64,000 nt of DNA from Olsenella sp. Marseille-P4559 (GTDB lineage Bacteria; Actinomycetota; Coriobacteriia; Coriobacteriales; Atopobiaceae), in the NCBI RefSeq assembly GCF_900605015.1, contig NZ_LR027575.1, forward strand, positions 178,690 to 242,689. The letters run 5' to 3'. The notes beneath the pieces are model-generated. The model had not been told where the DNA came from. It worked only from the letters and a program-made list of their open reading frames with translations, and ran no database searches. Positions 23,800-32,406 of the stretch are shown here, piece by piece (position 1 is the first letter of the stretch; each line of letters begins with the position of its first letter). The translations under genes were made by a program, and so were the position numbers.

Positions 23800-24318
23800 C
23801 TACGTCCAGGGCTGCGTTGCGCGTACGGCGGGGCCTGCAAGACCGGCGGATTCCTCGACTGCTCGCGCAATGAGCCCGAAGCCTTCCTGGTCTTCTGCTG
23901 AGAAGCGCGTCGGGTGTGGGCTATCGCAGTCGAGAACTCCCCAGACGCGGTGTGTGCCATCTGCCCTTGGGACGGAGAGCGGAACCACCAGCTCTGAGCG
24001 CGAGGCAGCGTCGCAGGCAATGTGCCCGGGGAAGGCGCGAACGTCGGGGACGAGGACGCTGCGCCTCTCGGCGGCCGCCGTGCCGCACACGCCCTTGCCA
24101 AAAGGAATCGTGACGCAGGCGATGTGCCCCCAAAACGGGCCAAGTACCAGCGTGTCGTTGGGTGTGGCCACGTAGAAGCCCACCCAGTTGACGTCATCGA
24201 GCCTCTCGCCGAGAAGCGCTGCAACGTTGGCGAGTGCGGGCACCCAGCCTGGTGCCCGCATGGCGAGCGAGCGCACCTGGTCTGCGAGGAGCTGGTAAGC
24301 GTCGACGTCTTGCTGCAC
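23800..24318 (-). CDS. msrC: Free methionine-(R)-sulfoxide reductase (GAF domain)
   Basis: 172 residues forming one GAF domain. The diagnostic fRMsr segments are all present: NWVGFYV, LGPFWGHIACVTIPFGKGVCGTAA, and FPGHIACDAASRSELVVPL, including the three cysteines that carry out reduction and disulfide recycling (about residues 68, 78 and 102). It ends with LDCDSPHPTRFSAEDQEG, also typical. It reduces free Met-R-sulfoxide with thioredoxin. No signal peptide, so cytoplasmic. It lies immediately upstream of pyrE. Confidence 0.9.
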   Translation of the reverse strand: MQQDVDAYQLLADQVRSLAMRAPGWVPALANVAALLGERLDDVNWVGFYVATPNDTLVLGPFWGHIACVTIPFGKGVCGTAAAERRSVLVPDVRAFPGHIACDAASRSELVVPLSVPRADGTHRVWGVLDCDSPHPTRFSAEDQEGFGLIARAVEESAGLAGPAVRATQPWT

Positions 24319-24402
24319 GGCAAGCCATCCCTTCTCGGCATACGAAAGAATCGGGCACCGGCTCTGCCGGCGACCCGATTCTACGGCTTTCTCGCTGTGC
24401 GT

Positions 24403-25032
24403 CTACCTCTCGGCAGGCTTGGCGTCGCGCTGCCCATGGCCACCCCTGCGGCCGTGCCCCTCGCCATGGCAGCATCCGTGGCCGTGACCATTGTGGGGGC
24501 CGTGTCCGCAACCGTGGTGCGGTCCCTCGCCAAGATCGGTGAGCTTCTTCTCGACTTCTGCGGTTGCCTTGTCTACGAGCCTGCCCAACTCGGCGCGCTC
24601 CTCCTCAGTGAGCGAGTCAAAGGCGTCAAGATGCTGGCGCACCTCATCTGCCGGCGGCATGGCGGCGCGTCCGGCCTCGGTGAGGGTTACGGTGGTGACG
24701 CGCGCGTCCTCGTTGGAGCGCCCACGCTCCACATAGCCCTTCTCCTCGAGCTTTGCGAGCAGCTCCGATACGGACTGCTGGCGCATGTCGAGTCCCTCCT
24801 GCAGCTCTCTCTGGGTGACCTGCGGGTTCTCCCTGAGGAGGGAAAGCACGCGGCCCTGCCCTCTGAGGGGGTCACCCGCAGCGCCGCGGGCGTGGGCGCT
24901 TGCCATGTAGTAGTGGTGGACGAGGTGCCCGAGCCTCGAGACCCTGTGCTCGAGCGAGCCGTCCCCGTGGTGGCAGGCGTGAGCCCTGTGGTTGGTGTGG
25001 ATGTGCCTCTCGTTGGAATTCGCGCTCTTCAT
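24403..25032 (-). CDS. MarR-family regulator with His/Cys-rich tails
   Basis: 209 residues. The core winged helix (residues ~55 to 150) reads RVLSLLRENPQVTQRELQEGLDMRQQSVSELLAKLEEKGYVERGRSNEDARVTTVTLTEAGR, a plain MarR domain. The first ~45 residues contain HIHTNHRAHACHHGDGSLEH, and the last ~40 contain HHGCGHGPHNGHGHGCC then HGEGHGRRGGHG, far more His and Cys than MarR needs. Both tails could bind transition metals, so metal sensing or storage is suggested (inference). ATG at 25032 has AAAGGACGGCTCAT. Three ACAGGTACCTGT palindromes lie just upstream and are probable operators. Confidence 0.82.
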   Translation of the reverse strand: MKSANSNERHIHTNHRAHACHHGDGSLEHRVSRLGHLVHHYYMASAHARGAAGDPLRGQGRVLSLLRENPQVTQRELQEGLDMRQQSVSELLAKLEEKGYVERGRSNEDARVTTVTLTEAGRAAMPPADEVRQHLDAFDSLTEEERAELGRLVDKATAEVEKKLTDLGEGPHHGCGHGPHNGHGHGCCHGEGHGRRGGHGQRDAKPAER

Positions 25033-25086
25033 ATGAGCCGTCCTTTCGTCTTGCCTGCACCCGAAGCGCGGCTGTCACGCTTAACA

Positions 25087-25098
25087 ACAGGTACCTGT
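25087..25098. promoter_or_regulatory. MarR operator-like palindrome 1
   Basis: Perfect 12-bp palindrome ACAGGTACCTGT, 55 bases upstream of the marR start. The first of three copies in 102 bp. Confidence 0.65.
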
Positions 25099-25117
25099 GC
25101 AACTGGGGACGATACTA

Positions 25118-25129
25118 ACAGGTACCTGT
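25118..25129. promoter_or_regulatory. MarR operator-like palindrome 2
   Basis: Second exact copy of ACAGGTACCTGT, here extended to AACAGGTACCTGTT, 31 bp from the first (about three helical turns). Confidence 0.65.
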
Positions 25130-25143
25130 TGAACCTTGCGAGA

Positions 25144-25170
25144 ACGGGTTCGAGCCCCATCATCCCTCCA
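25144..25170 (+). other. tRNA/tmRNA 3'-end-like fragment
   Basis: ACGGGTTCGAGCCCCAT resembles a T-arm with its GGTTCGA loop, followed by CATCCCTCCA, like an acceptor 3' strand. No matching 5' acceptor strand or anticodon arm lies upstream, so no intact tRNA is present. It may be a relic of an attachment site, or chance. Confidence 0.35.
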
Positions 25171-25176
25171 CAAATA

Positions 25177-25188
25177 ACAGGTACCTGT
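25177..25188. promoter_or_regulatory. MarR operator-like palindrome 3
   Basis: Third exact copy of ACAGGTACCTGT, 59 bp after the second and 118 bp before the asnS start, so it could also affect asnS. Confidence 0.6.
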
Positions 25189-25305
25189 GTAGGCTGATGG
25201 CGAGAGAAGCGGCTGCCGTCTCCCGGCATGCGTTTCTCGCCTGTCTCGCTGCGATATGATGGGTCGGTTAACGCGCTCGACACAGTTCTGGAGGAAGGAA
25301 GTCTC

Positions 25306-26715
25306 TTGGATCGCACAAGGATCGCCGCGCTGTACGCGGACATGGACCAGCTTGGCGGCACCAAGCTCGTGGTTGCGGGGTGGGTTCGCTCCATCCGAGA
25401 CATGAAGAACTTTGGCTTTGTCACCCTGAACGACGGAAGCTGCTTCAAGGACCTGCAGGTTGTTGTCAACAGAGAGCGCCTTGGTGACGAGGAGTACGAG
25501 GGGATCGTTGGACAAAACGTGGGCGCGGCCCTTGTCGTCCACGGGACGCTTGCCCTCACGCCAGACCGTCCGCAGCCTTTCGAGCTGCAGGCGGCATCCG
25601 TTGCCGTCGAGGGCATCTCCGCACCCGACTACCCCATGCAGAAGAAGCGCCAGACGCGCGAGTTCCTGCGCACCCAGCAGCACCTGCGCAGCCGCACCAA
25701 CCTCTTCCGTGCGGTCTTCCGCGTGCGCAGCGTGGCGGCCTTCGCCATTCACCGCTTCTTCCAGGAGCGCGGCTTCCTCTATGTGAACACCCCCATCATC
25801 ACGGCAAGCGACGCCGAGGGTGCCGGCGAGATGTTCCGCGTGACCACCATCGACCCGGCCAACCCGCCGCTCACCGAGGATGGCAAGGTCGACTACAGCA
25901 AGGACTTCTTTGGCAAGCCCACCAACCTCACGGTGTCCGGCCAGCTTCAGGGCGAGAACTTCGCCATGAGCTTTGGTGACGTCTATACCTTTGGCCCCAC
26001 CTTCCGTGCCGAGAACTCCAACACGCGTCGCCACGCAGCGGAGTTCTGGATGGTCGAGCCCGAGATGGCCTTCTGCGACCTTGAGGGCGAGATGGACGTC
26101 TCGGAGGAGATGCTCAAGTACGTCATCAACTACGTGATGGGGCACTGCCCGGACGAGTTGGACTTCCTCAACAGGTGGGTGGACAAGGGCCTCAAGGACC
26201 GTCTTCATCACGTTGCCACGAGCGACTTTGCCCGCGTGACCTACACCGATGCCGTGAAGGTCCTCGGGGATGCCCAGAACTCGGGCACGATGTTCGAGTA
26301 CCCCGTCTCTTGGGGCGTTGACCTGCAGACCGAGCACGAACGCTACCTTACCGAGAAGCACTTCAAGCGCCCGACGTTCGTGACGGACTACCCGCGCGAC
26401 ATCAAGGCGTTCTACATGCACCTGAACGACGATGGCAAGACCGTTGCCGCTGCAGACTGCCTGGTCCCCGGCATTGGCGAGATCATCGGCGGCTCCCAGC
26501 GCGAGGAGCGCCTGGGCGTGCTTCGTGACCGCATCAAGGAGCTGGGTATGGATCCCGAGCAGTACAAGTACTACCTTGACCTGCGTCGCTATGGAGGCTG
26601 CCACCATGCGGGCTTTGGACTGGGCTTCGAGCGCCTGGTCATGTACTTCACGGGCGTCGACAACATCCGCGATGTGCTGCCGCACCCGCGCACCGTGGGC
26701 AACGCGGACTTCTAA
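25306..26715 (+). CDS. asnS: Asparaginyl-tRNA synthetase
   Basis: 469 residues. An N-terminal OB-fold anticodon-binding domain ([24 protein letters not shown]) is followed by the class II catalytic core: motif 2 [24 protein letters not shown] and motif 3 [15 protein letters not shown]. The order and [13 protein letters not shown]-like ending ([13 protein letters not shown]) mark AsnRS rather than AspRS. It charges tRNA-Asn, so the organism need not rely solely on amidation. The start is a TTG at 25306 after GGAGGAAGGAAG; no ATG precedes the OB fold. A hairpin follows the stop. Confidence 0.94.
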   Translation: MDRTRIAALYADMDQLGGTKLVVAGWVRSIRDMKNFGFVTLNDGSCFKDLQVVVNRERLGDEEYEGIVGQNVGAALVVHGTLALTPDRPQPFELQAASVAVEGISAPDYPMQKKRQTREFLRTQQHLRSRTNLFRAVFRVRSVAAFAIHRFFQERGFLYVNTPIITASDAEGAGEMFRVTTIDPANPPLTEDGKVDYSKDFFGKPTNLTVSGQLQGENFAMSFGDVYTFGPTFRAENSNTRRHAAEFWMVEPEMAFCDLEGEMDVSEEMLKYVINYVMGHCPDELDFLNRWVDKGLKDRLHHVATSDFARVTYTDAVKVLGDAQNSGTMFEYPVSWGVDLQTEHERYLTEKHFKRPTFVTDYPRDIKAFYMHLNDDGKTVAAADCLVPGIGEIIGGSQREERLGVLRDRIKELGMDPEQYKYYLDLRRYGGCHHAGFGLGFERLVMYFTGVDNIRDVLPHPRTVGNADF

Positions 26716-26779
26716 GGAACCCGCTTGGCGCTGGATGGCGCCCGAAGCCCAGGTTTGCGACGGGGTTGCCGAACAAACG

Positions 26780-26812
26780 CGCCCTCCGGCGCCAAAACGG
26801 CACCGGAGGGCG
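26780..26812. terminator. Hairpin between convergent asnS and scrB
   Basis: Arms GCCCTCCGG and CCGGAGGGC enclose an inner stem GCC-AAAAC-GGC. On the minus strand it is followed by GTTTGTTC. It probably terminates both genes. The core CCCTCCGGCGCC also occurs in the hairpin at 34979-35027. Confidence 0.65.
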
Positions 26813-26851
26813 TTCCTCTGGGAAGTGCTGTCGGGAAGGGGCCTTGTGGCG

Positions 26852-28249
26852 TCACGCCCGCGGCGCTTCGCCGCCCATCTCCCAGGAGCACGCACGCTCG
26901 CAGGTGGCATGCATGGTGACCAGCAGCGTGTCCACGGTGGGGAACCACCTGGTGGAGAGAACCGCCGCACCGTGGTTTGCATAGATCTCGACGGTAGAGC
27001 CGTCAATCAGCACGCGCAGGTCGTGCAGGCTCTCGAGCGGCAGTATGCGCTCGGTGCGTCCAGCCGCGGCCCTCTCGTCCACAAATGCCATGCTCAGCTG
27101 GCCTGCCCCTGCAGAGAAGGAGAGCTCAAGCGCCCCATCGAGCCCCAGCTCAAGGTCGCCTTCGATGCCTTCGAGCTCAATGTCGGCATAGTGGTGGGGG
27201 AGAATCGCGCCCACTGCCGGGTCCACGGGCTGAGAAAAGCCACGCAGCCCGTCGATCTCGGTCACCGGCCACTGGCAGAGAAGGCCATCCTTGCCTACCG
27301 AGACCTCGCGCGGCACGGTGAGGCAGTGGCACCACGCAAGGCCATCCGGCGCTGAGGTGTAGTCCGCGTCTGGCATGCCCATCCAGCCGATGAGGATGCA
27401 ACGGTCCCTCTCGTCCCTAAACACCTGTGGCGCGTAGAAGTCAAAGCCATAGTCAAGCTCAACGAAGCAGCTCTCGTCCACCACCTGCGTATCGAGCACG
27501 CTCTGCGGCAGCGGGAAGTACCCTGCCTGGTAGACGTTTTGCCAACGCGCCTCTCCCGAGGGCAGCCCCTGCGGGCATACTACCAGGTAGTCGTGGCCGT
27601 CCAGCTGAATGACGTTGGGACACTCCCACATGTATCCAAAGGGGCGCTCGGACTCGATTCGCCCGCGGTAGGTCCACGCCACGGCGTCGGTGGACTCGTA
27701 GAGCAGGACATCGCCCACGTCATCCGCGCGGCGTGCGCCCAGCATCATGTAGTAGCACCCGTCCTGCTCCCAAACAAAGGGGTCACGCACGTGGCGGGTG
27801 AGGTCCGAGGGGTAGTCCTCAGGGCGGAGAAGGACCTGCTTCTCCGAGAAGGACAGGCCGTCCTCGCTCGTGACCATGACCTCGTTTGCGTCACGCCCCG
27901 TGTGGATGTGGTCGCCCTCGTACTTCACGTTGCCGGTGTAGTAGAGCCGCATGAGGTCGCGGCCATCCGGGGCACCACCATGCACGACGAGCGCGGAGCC
28001 CGAGTACGCACCGTCCTTGTCCTCGGGGATGGAAGGGACCAGGGCCTCCCCAAGGTCCTCCCAGCTCACAAGGTCGCGGCTCGCAAAGTGCCCCCAGCCC
28101 TTCTTGCCGGGTGCCGGCCAAGAGGGATCTGCCTGGTAGAAGACGTGGTAGGTGCCATGGAACTGGCAGAGGCCGTTTGGGTCGTTGAGCCAGCCCGTGT
28201 GTGGAGCCAGGTGATAGCGCGTTGTCCAGCGCTCGTGCGCGGCGGTCAT
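26852..28249 (-). CDS. scrB: Sucrose-6-phosphate hydrolase (GH32)
   Basis: 465 residues. The GH32 beta-propeller motifs are HLAPHTGWLNDPNGLCQFHGTYHVFYQ (nucleophile Asp in WLNDPNG near 24), SGSALV, HVRDPFVW (RDP) and YMWECPNVIQLDG (acid/base Glu in ECP near 210). A C-terminal beta-sandwich follows, ending in RVLIDGSTVEIYANHG. It splits sucrose-6-phosphate to glucose-6-phosphate and fructose in the cytoplasm. ATG at 28249 has GAGAGGAGCACC. It lies 90 bases after scrA and is co-transcribed with it. Confidence 0.9.
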   Translation of the reverse strand: MTAAHERWTTRYHLAPHTGWLNDPNGLCQFHGTYHVFYQADPSWPAPGKKGWGHFASRDLVSWEDLGEALVPSIPEDKDGAYSGSALVVHGGAPDGRDLMRLYYTGNVKYEGDHIHTGRDANEVMVTSEDGLSFSEKQVLLRPEDYPSDLTRHVRDPFVWEQDGCYYMMLGARRADDVGDVLLYESTDAVAWTYRGRIESERPFGYMWECPNVIQLDGHDYLVVCPQGLPSGEARWQNVYQAGYFPLPQSVLDTQVVDESCFVELDYGFDFYAPQVFRDERDRCILIGWMGMPDADYTSAPDGLAWCHCLTVPREVSVGKDGLLCQWPVTEIDGLRGFSQPVDPAVGAILPHHYADIELEGIEGDLELGLDGALELSFSAGAGQLSMAFVDERAAAGRTERILPLESLHDLRVLIDGSTVEIYANHGAAVLSTRWFPTVDTLLVTMHATCERACSWEMGGEAPRA

Positions 28250-28339
28250 GGTGCTCCTCTCGGGTGAAAGGCGTTCCTCATTAGGGTAAAGCGCGGGCAG
28301 CCGCAAAGCGACCGCCCGCGCAACGATGTGCATGGGGTT

Positions 28340-30328
28340 CTATCTGGTGGCCACTACGGCGTCGCCAGCCTTGACCTCACCGGTGGCAAGCTGGTCGACC
28401 GAGGCATATGCGTCGGTGTTCGTGATGACGAGCATCGTCGTGGCCGCCTTGCCAGCGGCCTCGATGGCGGAGAGGTCAGCGTCCATGAGGACGTCGCCGC
28501 GCCTTACGCGGTCGCCCACCTTGGCGTGAGGCGTGAACGGCTCGCCCTTGAGCTCCACCGTGTCGATGCCAATGTGGATGAGGACCTCGGCGCCGGAGTC
28601 GGAGAGAAGCCCTAGGGCGTGTCCGGTCTCGGCGACAACGGTCACCGTGCCGTCGACGGGCGAGACGATCCGGCCGTCCGTGGGCTCCACGGCAATGCCC
28701 TTGCCCATGGCGAGAGAGGCGAAGACGGGGTCGGAGACATCTGCGAGCGCGACAGCGGTCCCCGTGGCGGGGGAGCCGATGGTCTCGGGGACGACACCAG
28801 CGGGAGCACCTGCTGCCTCGGCCTTCTCCTCGGCCTCGAAGGCGTGGTCCTCGTCAGCCGCGGCAGCGGTCTCGGCGGCCACCCTGCCTGCGTCTGCCGG
28901 GGGCTGCTCGTCGCGGTAGACCATGGTGGTGAGCCCGAAGGCAACGCCAAAGGCGACGGCGAACATGATGATGTACTGGACGGGCTGGGCGATGCAGAGC
29001 AGGATGCCAAAGATGCCAGTGACACCGATGCCCGTGGCGGCGAGCTGCGTGACGGAGCAGATGAAGGCGCCCACGGCGGCGCCGATCATGCCACAGACGA
29101 AGGGCTTCATCTTGGGGAGGTTGACGCCGAAGATGGCCGGCTCGGTGATGCCCAGCAGGCAGGAGATGCCGGAGGGTACGGCGAGGGCCTTGGTCTTCTC
29201 GGAGCGCGTCCTGAGCGCCACGGCCAGGCAGGCGCCGCCCTGCGCGATGTTGGCGGCCGATGCGATGGGCAGCCAGTAGGTGACGCCCAGGTTGGAGAGC
29301 ATGCCGATGTCGATGGCGGTGTACATCTGGTGCAGGCCGGTGACCACCGACGGGCTGTAGATGAGGCCGACCACGATGGCACCAATGCCAAAGGGCACGC
29401 TGAGCAGGAACTGCAGAAGACCGAGGATGTTGTTCTCGAGCCACACGAAGATGGGGCCGATGAACAGGATGGTGATGTAGGCGGCCAGGGACACGGAGAC
29501 GAGCGGCGTCACGAAGAGGTCGAACATCTCGGGGACGACCTTGTGCAGGCGCTTCTCGAAGAAGCAGAGAATCCAGACGCCCACGAGGATGGGGATGACG
29601 TGGCCTTGGTAGCCAATCCACTGGATGCTGTAGAGGCCAGGGATGACGTCGAGTACGGGAATGGAAGTGATGCCGGGGACCTTGCCAGCCAGGATATTGG
29701 CGACTTGGTTGGCATTGATGAAGTCGGAGCTGATGAGTAGGGCACCGAACGATGCACCAAGGTAGGGGTTGCCGCCGAAGACGGTCGCCGCTGAGAAGCC
29801 GAGCAGGATCTGCAGGTTGGCAAGGGCGCAGGCATTGATGAGCCCAGCGATCTTCCACCACACGTTGGCGGTGTCGAGCACAAAGAGACCGGCGCCCTCG
29901 GGGGCGGGGGTGCCCATGAACTGGATGGCGCTCATGATGCCCATGAGCATACCGGAGGCCACGATGGCGGGGATGATTGGCACAAAGACGTCCGAGAGGA
30001 CCTTGATGGCGCGCTGGAACGCATTGCCCTGGTTGGCGGCGGCCTCCTTGGCCTCGGCCTTCGTGGCAGCGGTGACGCCGGACTGCTTGATGAACTCGTC
30101 GTAGACCTTATCGACGGTGCCGGTACCAAAGATTACCTGCAGCTGGCCGGCTGCCTGGAAGTTGCCCTTTGCACCAACGACGTCATCGAGCTTGGCCTTG
30201 TCAACCTTCGAATCATCGGCAATGACCAGGCGTAGGCGTGTGGCGCAGTGTGCGGCCGAGACAATATTGCCCGAGCCCCCAATGGCCTCCAAGACCTCAC
30301 GCGCCGCCTGTGCGTAATCCAAAGCCAT
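28340..30328 (-). CDS. scrA: PTS sucrose-type EIIBCA component
   Basis: 662 residues. EIIB phospho-cysteine lies in VSAAHCATRLRLVI (about residue 27). EIIC spans ~105 to 470 with about ten membrane segments and the motifs VTGLHQMYTAIDIGML and CLLGITEPAIFGVNLP. A linker rich in Ala and Glu leads to the Crr-type EIIA domain with active His in VLIHIGIDTVEL. It imports sucrose as sucrose-6-phosphate for ScrB. ATG at 30328 has GGGGAAGGGAGCATGC. Two operators for the neighbouring LacI-type regulator lie upstream. Confidence 0.88.
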   Translation of the reverse strand: MALDYAQAAREVLEAIGGSGNIVSAAHCATRLRLVIADDSKVDKAKLDDVVGAKGNFQAAGQLQVIFGTGTVDKVYDEFIKQSGVTAATKAEAKEAAANQGNAFQRAIKVLSDVFVPIIPAIVASGMLMGIMSAIQFMGTPAPEGAGLFVLDTANVWWKIAGLINACALANLQILLGFSAATVFGGNPYLGASFGALLISSDFINANQVANILAGKVPGITSIPVLDVIPGLYSIQWIGYQGHVIPILVGVWILCFFEKRLHKVVPEMFDLFVTPLVSVSLAAYITILFIGPIFVWLENNILGLLQFLLSVPFGIGAIVVGLIYSPSVVTGLHQMYTAIDIGMLSNLGVTYWLPIASAANIAQGGACLAVALRTRSEKTKALAVPSGISCLLGITEPAIFGVNLPKMKPFVCGMIGAAVGAFICSVTQLAATGIGVTGIFGILLCIAQPVQYIIMFAVAFGVAFGLTTMVYRDEQPPADAGRVAAETAAAADEDHAFEAEEKAEAAGAPAGVVPETIGSPATGTAVALADVSDPVFASLAMGKGIAVEPTDGRIVSPVDGTVTVVAETGHALGLLSDSGAEVLIHIGIDTVELKGEPFTPHAKVGDRVRRGDVLMDADLSAIEAAGKAATTMLVITNTDAYASVDQLATGEVKAGDAVVATR

Positions 30329-30360
30329 GCATGCTCCCTTCCCCTCTTGGTTTCGTAGAT

Positions 30361-30376
30361 GTGGAACCGTTCCCAC
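30361..30376. promoter_or_regulatory. Sucrose operator 1
   Basis: LacI-type palindrome, minus-strand core TGGGAACGGTTCCA with central CG, 33 bases before scrA. Confidence 0.7.
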
Positions 30377-30415
30377 AATAGATTTCATGGAGTAAAGAGC
30401 TGTTTAAACTAATTA

Positions 30416-30437
30416 CTTATGAAATCGTTCTCATAAG
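30416..30437. promoter_or_regulatory. Sucrose operator 2
   Basis: LacI-type palindrome, minus-strand core TGAGAACGATTTCA inside a 22-bp dyad with CTTA and TAAG ends, 58 bp from operator 1 centre to centre. Confidence 0.72.
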
Positions 30438-30537
30438 CTCAATGGTAGTCAAAGGCTGGCCATGCAAATGTGGATTGTAGGAATAACGGTGAGTGGTAGA
30501 AAATCAGACGCGAACGGTACGACATCATTGCGCTGGG

Positions 30538-31521
30538 TTAGCGCGTGCTGGTGCGCGCATAGATTTCATAGCCCATGCGGAGTTCGCGGGGGACACCATC
30601 TCCGTCGGTCATGGCATCCACCAACATCTTTGCCGCTTCGACACCGCTCGTTTGGTAGTAGAAGTGCACCGTGGTGAGGCTGGGGATCATGATCTTCGAG
30701 AGCTTGGAGTCTCCCACACCTGTGACCTGGACGTCTTCGGGGATACGCTTGCCGTACTCACGCAGGCAGGTCATGGCGCCAAAGGCGATGTCATCCGTGG
30801 CGCAGACAAGCGCGTCAACATCGGGCACGGCGTCGAGGACCTTCTCGGCGCAGAGATAGCCTGAGTCCACCGTGAACGTGGCGCTCTGCTGGGCCTCGGG
30901 AGCTACGACCACGCCCATGCTGCTGCAGGCGTCGAGGAACGCACGATGCCGCTCGAGGCCTGCCGCCACGTCCTTCTCGTACACCCCTATGTAGCCAGGC
31001 TTGTGCGCGGTCTTGAGAAGCGAGTGCGTGAGGTCGTAGACGGCGTGGTAGTCGTCCTGGTAGACGCATGAGTGGGCATCAAGGCGCTGGCCCAATATGA
31101 CCACGGGGATGTTAAGCGAGTCGATGGCACGATGGTGCGCGTGGGTGAAGACCGTTGCGATGAGGATGATTCCGTCGACCTTGTTGCGCTCGGCAAAGAG
31201 GTTGAGGTAGTCGACCTCGACCTTCTCGTCGTTGTCCGTGTTGGCGAGAAGAACCTGGTAGCCGTCTCGACTCAGCACCTTGGTAATGCCAGCTACCATG
31301 CGGCCGATGGAGTGCGAGTTGACCTTGGGAATGATGACGCCCACGAGCTTGGTCTTGCCCGTGCGCAGCGTGCGTGCCTGCTGGGAGGGGACATACCCCG
31401 TCTCGTTAATCACATGCGCGATGAGCTCACGCTTCTCCTTTGAGACGTAGCCGTCATTGAGGTAGCGCGAGACCGTCGCCCGGGAGACCCCGGCGAGCTT
31501 TGCAATCTCGTTTATGTCCAC
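30538..31521 (-). CDS. scrR: LacI-family sucrose regulator
   Basis: 327 residues. The HTH is MDINEIAKLAGVSRATVSRYL with hinge helix residues VPSQQARTLRTGKT, then a periplasmic-binding-protein-like effector domain from KLVGVIIPKVNSHS to the end. It lies directly upstream of scrA in the same direction, and three operator-like palindromes flank it: two between scrR and scrA and one (31563-31578) before scrR itself. That predicts repression of scrAB and autoregulation, relieved by a sugar or sugar phosphate. Confidence 0.87.
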   Translation of the reverse strand: MDINEIAKLAGVSRATVSRYLNDGYVSKEKRELIAHVINETGYVPSQQARTLRTGKTKLVGVIIPKVNSHSIGRMVAGITKVLSRDGYQVLLANTDNDEKVEVDYLNLFAERNKVDGIILIATVFTHAHHRAIDSLNIPVVILGQRLDAHSCVYQDDYHAVYDLTHSLLKTAHKPGYIGVYEKDVAAGLERHRAFLDACSSMGVVVAPEAQQSATFTVDSGYLCAEKVLDAVPDVDALVCATDDIAFGAMTCLREYGKRIPEDVQVTGVGDSKLSKIMIPSLTTVHFYYQTSGVEAAKMLVDAMTDGDGVPRELRMGYEIYARTSTR

Positions 31522-31562
31522 GTCTACCTGCCTTCCGTTTCCCTGGGGATCCCCCGCGCATC

Positions 31563-31578
31563 CTGAGAACGATACCAG
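31563..31578. promoter_or_regulatory. Sucrose operator 3 (scrR/fucA intergenic)
   Basis: CTGAGAACGATACCAG shares the half site TGAGAACG with operator 2. It lies 42 bases before scrR and about 100 bases before the divergent aldolase gene, so it could control both. Confidence 0.6.
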
Positions 31579-31674
31579 ACGAAAAGGGGCAATGCCTTAC
31601 GAAAGCGGTGAGGGGTGTGGGGTAAGCTTTTGGACGGAGCGCCGCTCGTGTGGGTGACAAGGAAGGAGCGCACC

Positions 31675-32343
31675 ATGCTGATGGAAGACGTGCGTGAGCG
31701 CATCGTCGCGTTTGGAAAGCGGATTGCTACGGAGGGCCTTGCCGTTGGGACGAGCGGGAACCTCTCGGAGTATGACCCCACGACTGGCCTTATGGCCATA
31801 AGCCCCTCCGGGCTTGGGTACTTCGATACCACGCCCGAAGACATCGTGGTGCTTCGCCTGGACGGCACTGTGGTTGAGGGCACCCGTCGGCCGTCCTCCG
31901 AGGCGCCGCTGCATGTCGAGGTCTATCGTCGTCGCCCTGCGGCTCGCGCTGTGGTACACACGCACTCGCCCTATGCGACCACGCTGGCTGCACTCGCCGA
32001 GCCCATTCGCGCGGTGCACTTTACGATTGCAGACTCCGGAGCCGAAGAGGTGCCCCTCTCGCCCTATGCTACCTTTGGCACACCGGAGCTTGCCGCCTCG
32101 GTGGGCAAGGCCTTTGGTGAGCACCCCGAGACAAGCGCGGTGCTCATGGAAAGCCACGGCCTTGTCGCCTGTGGGCCCAATATGGCTGCTGCGTTCGGCT
32201 TGGCCGTCAACCTGGAGTTTGTTTCGCGCATCCAATGGCAGGCCGAGTGCGCGGGCACGCCGCGCGTGCTCTCGGGTGAGGAGGTCATGGGCGTCGCGAA
32301 GCGCTTTGAGGTGTATGGTCAGCCCGCTGATGGCAAAGAATAG
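31675..32343 (+). CDS. fucA: Class II aldolase/adducin family, L-fuculose-phosphate aldolase-like
   Basis: 222 residues. Zinc-binding histidines are in AVVHTHSPYA (about residues 94 and 96) and MESHGLVACG (about 157), with the catalytic Glu region in SSEAPLHVEVYRRRP (about 75). TSGNLSEYD and ISPSGLGY are the phosphate-binding segments of this family. It probably cleaves a ketose-1-phosphate (fuculose- or ribulose-type) to DHAP and an aldehyde; close relatives act on methylthioribulose-1-phosphate, so the exact substrate is uncertain. ATG at 31675 has GGAAGGAGCGCACC. First of a three-gene unit with a phosphoesterase and a transporter. Confidence 0.82.
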   Translation: MLMEDVRERIVAFGKRIATEGLAVGTSGNLSEYDPTTGLMAISPSGLGYFDTTPEDIVVLRLDGTVVEGTRRPSSEAPLHVEVYRRRPAARAVVHTHSPYATTLAALAEPIRAVHFTIADSGAEEVPLSPYATFGTPELAASVGKAFGEHPETSAVLMESHGLVACGPNMAAAFGLAVNLEFVSRIQWQAECAGTPRVLSGEEVMGVAKRFEVYGQPADGKE

Positions 32344-32406
32344 TTGCCCCGTGCGGGAGTGCATGGGTGTGTCTGCTGGGTCTTCCCCCAAGTGAAGGAG
32401 CATGTG

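Noticed and set aside
25085-25175. Complete tRNA gene
   Set aside because: Only the T-arm and 3' end fit; no matching 5' acceptor strand, D-arm or anticodon arm.
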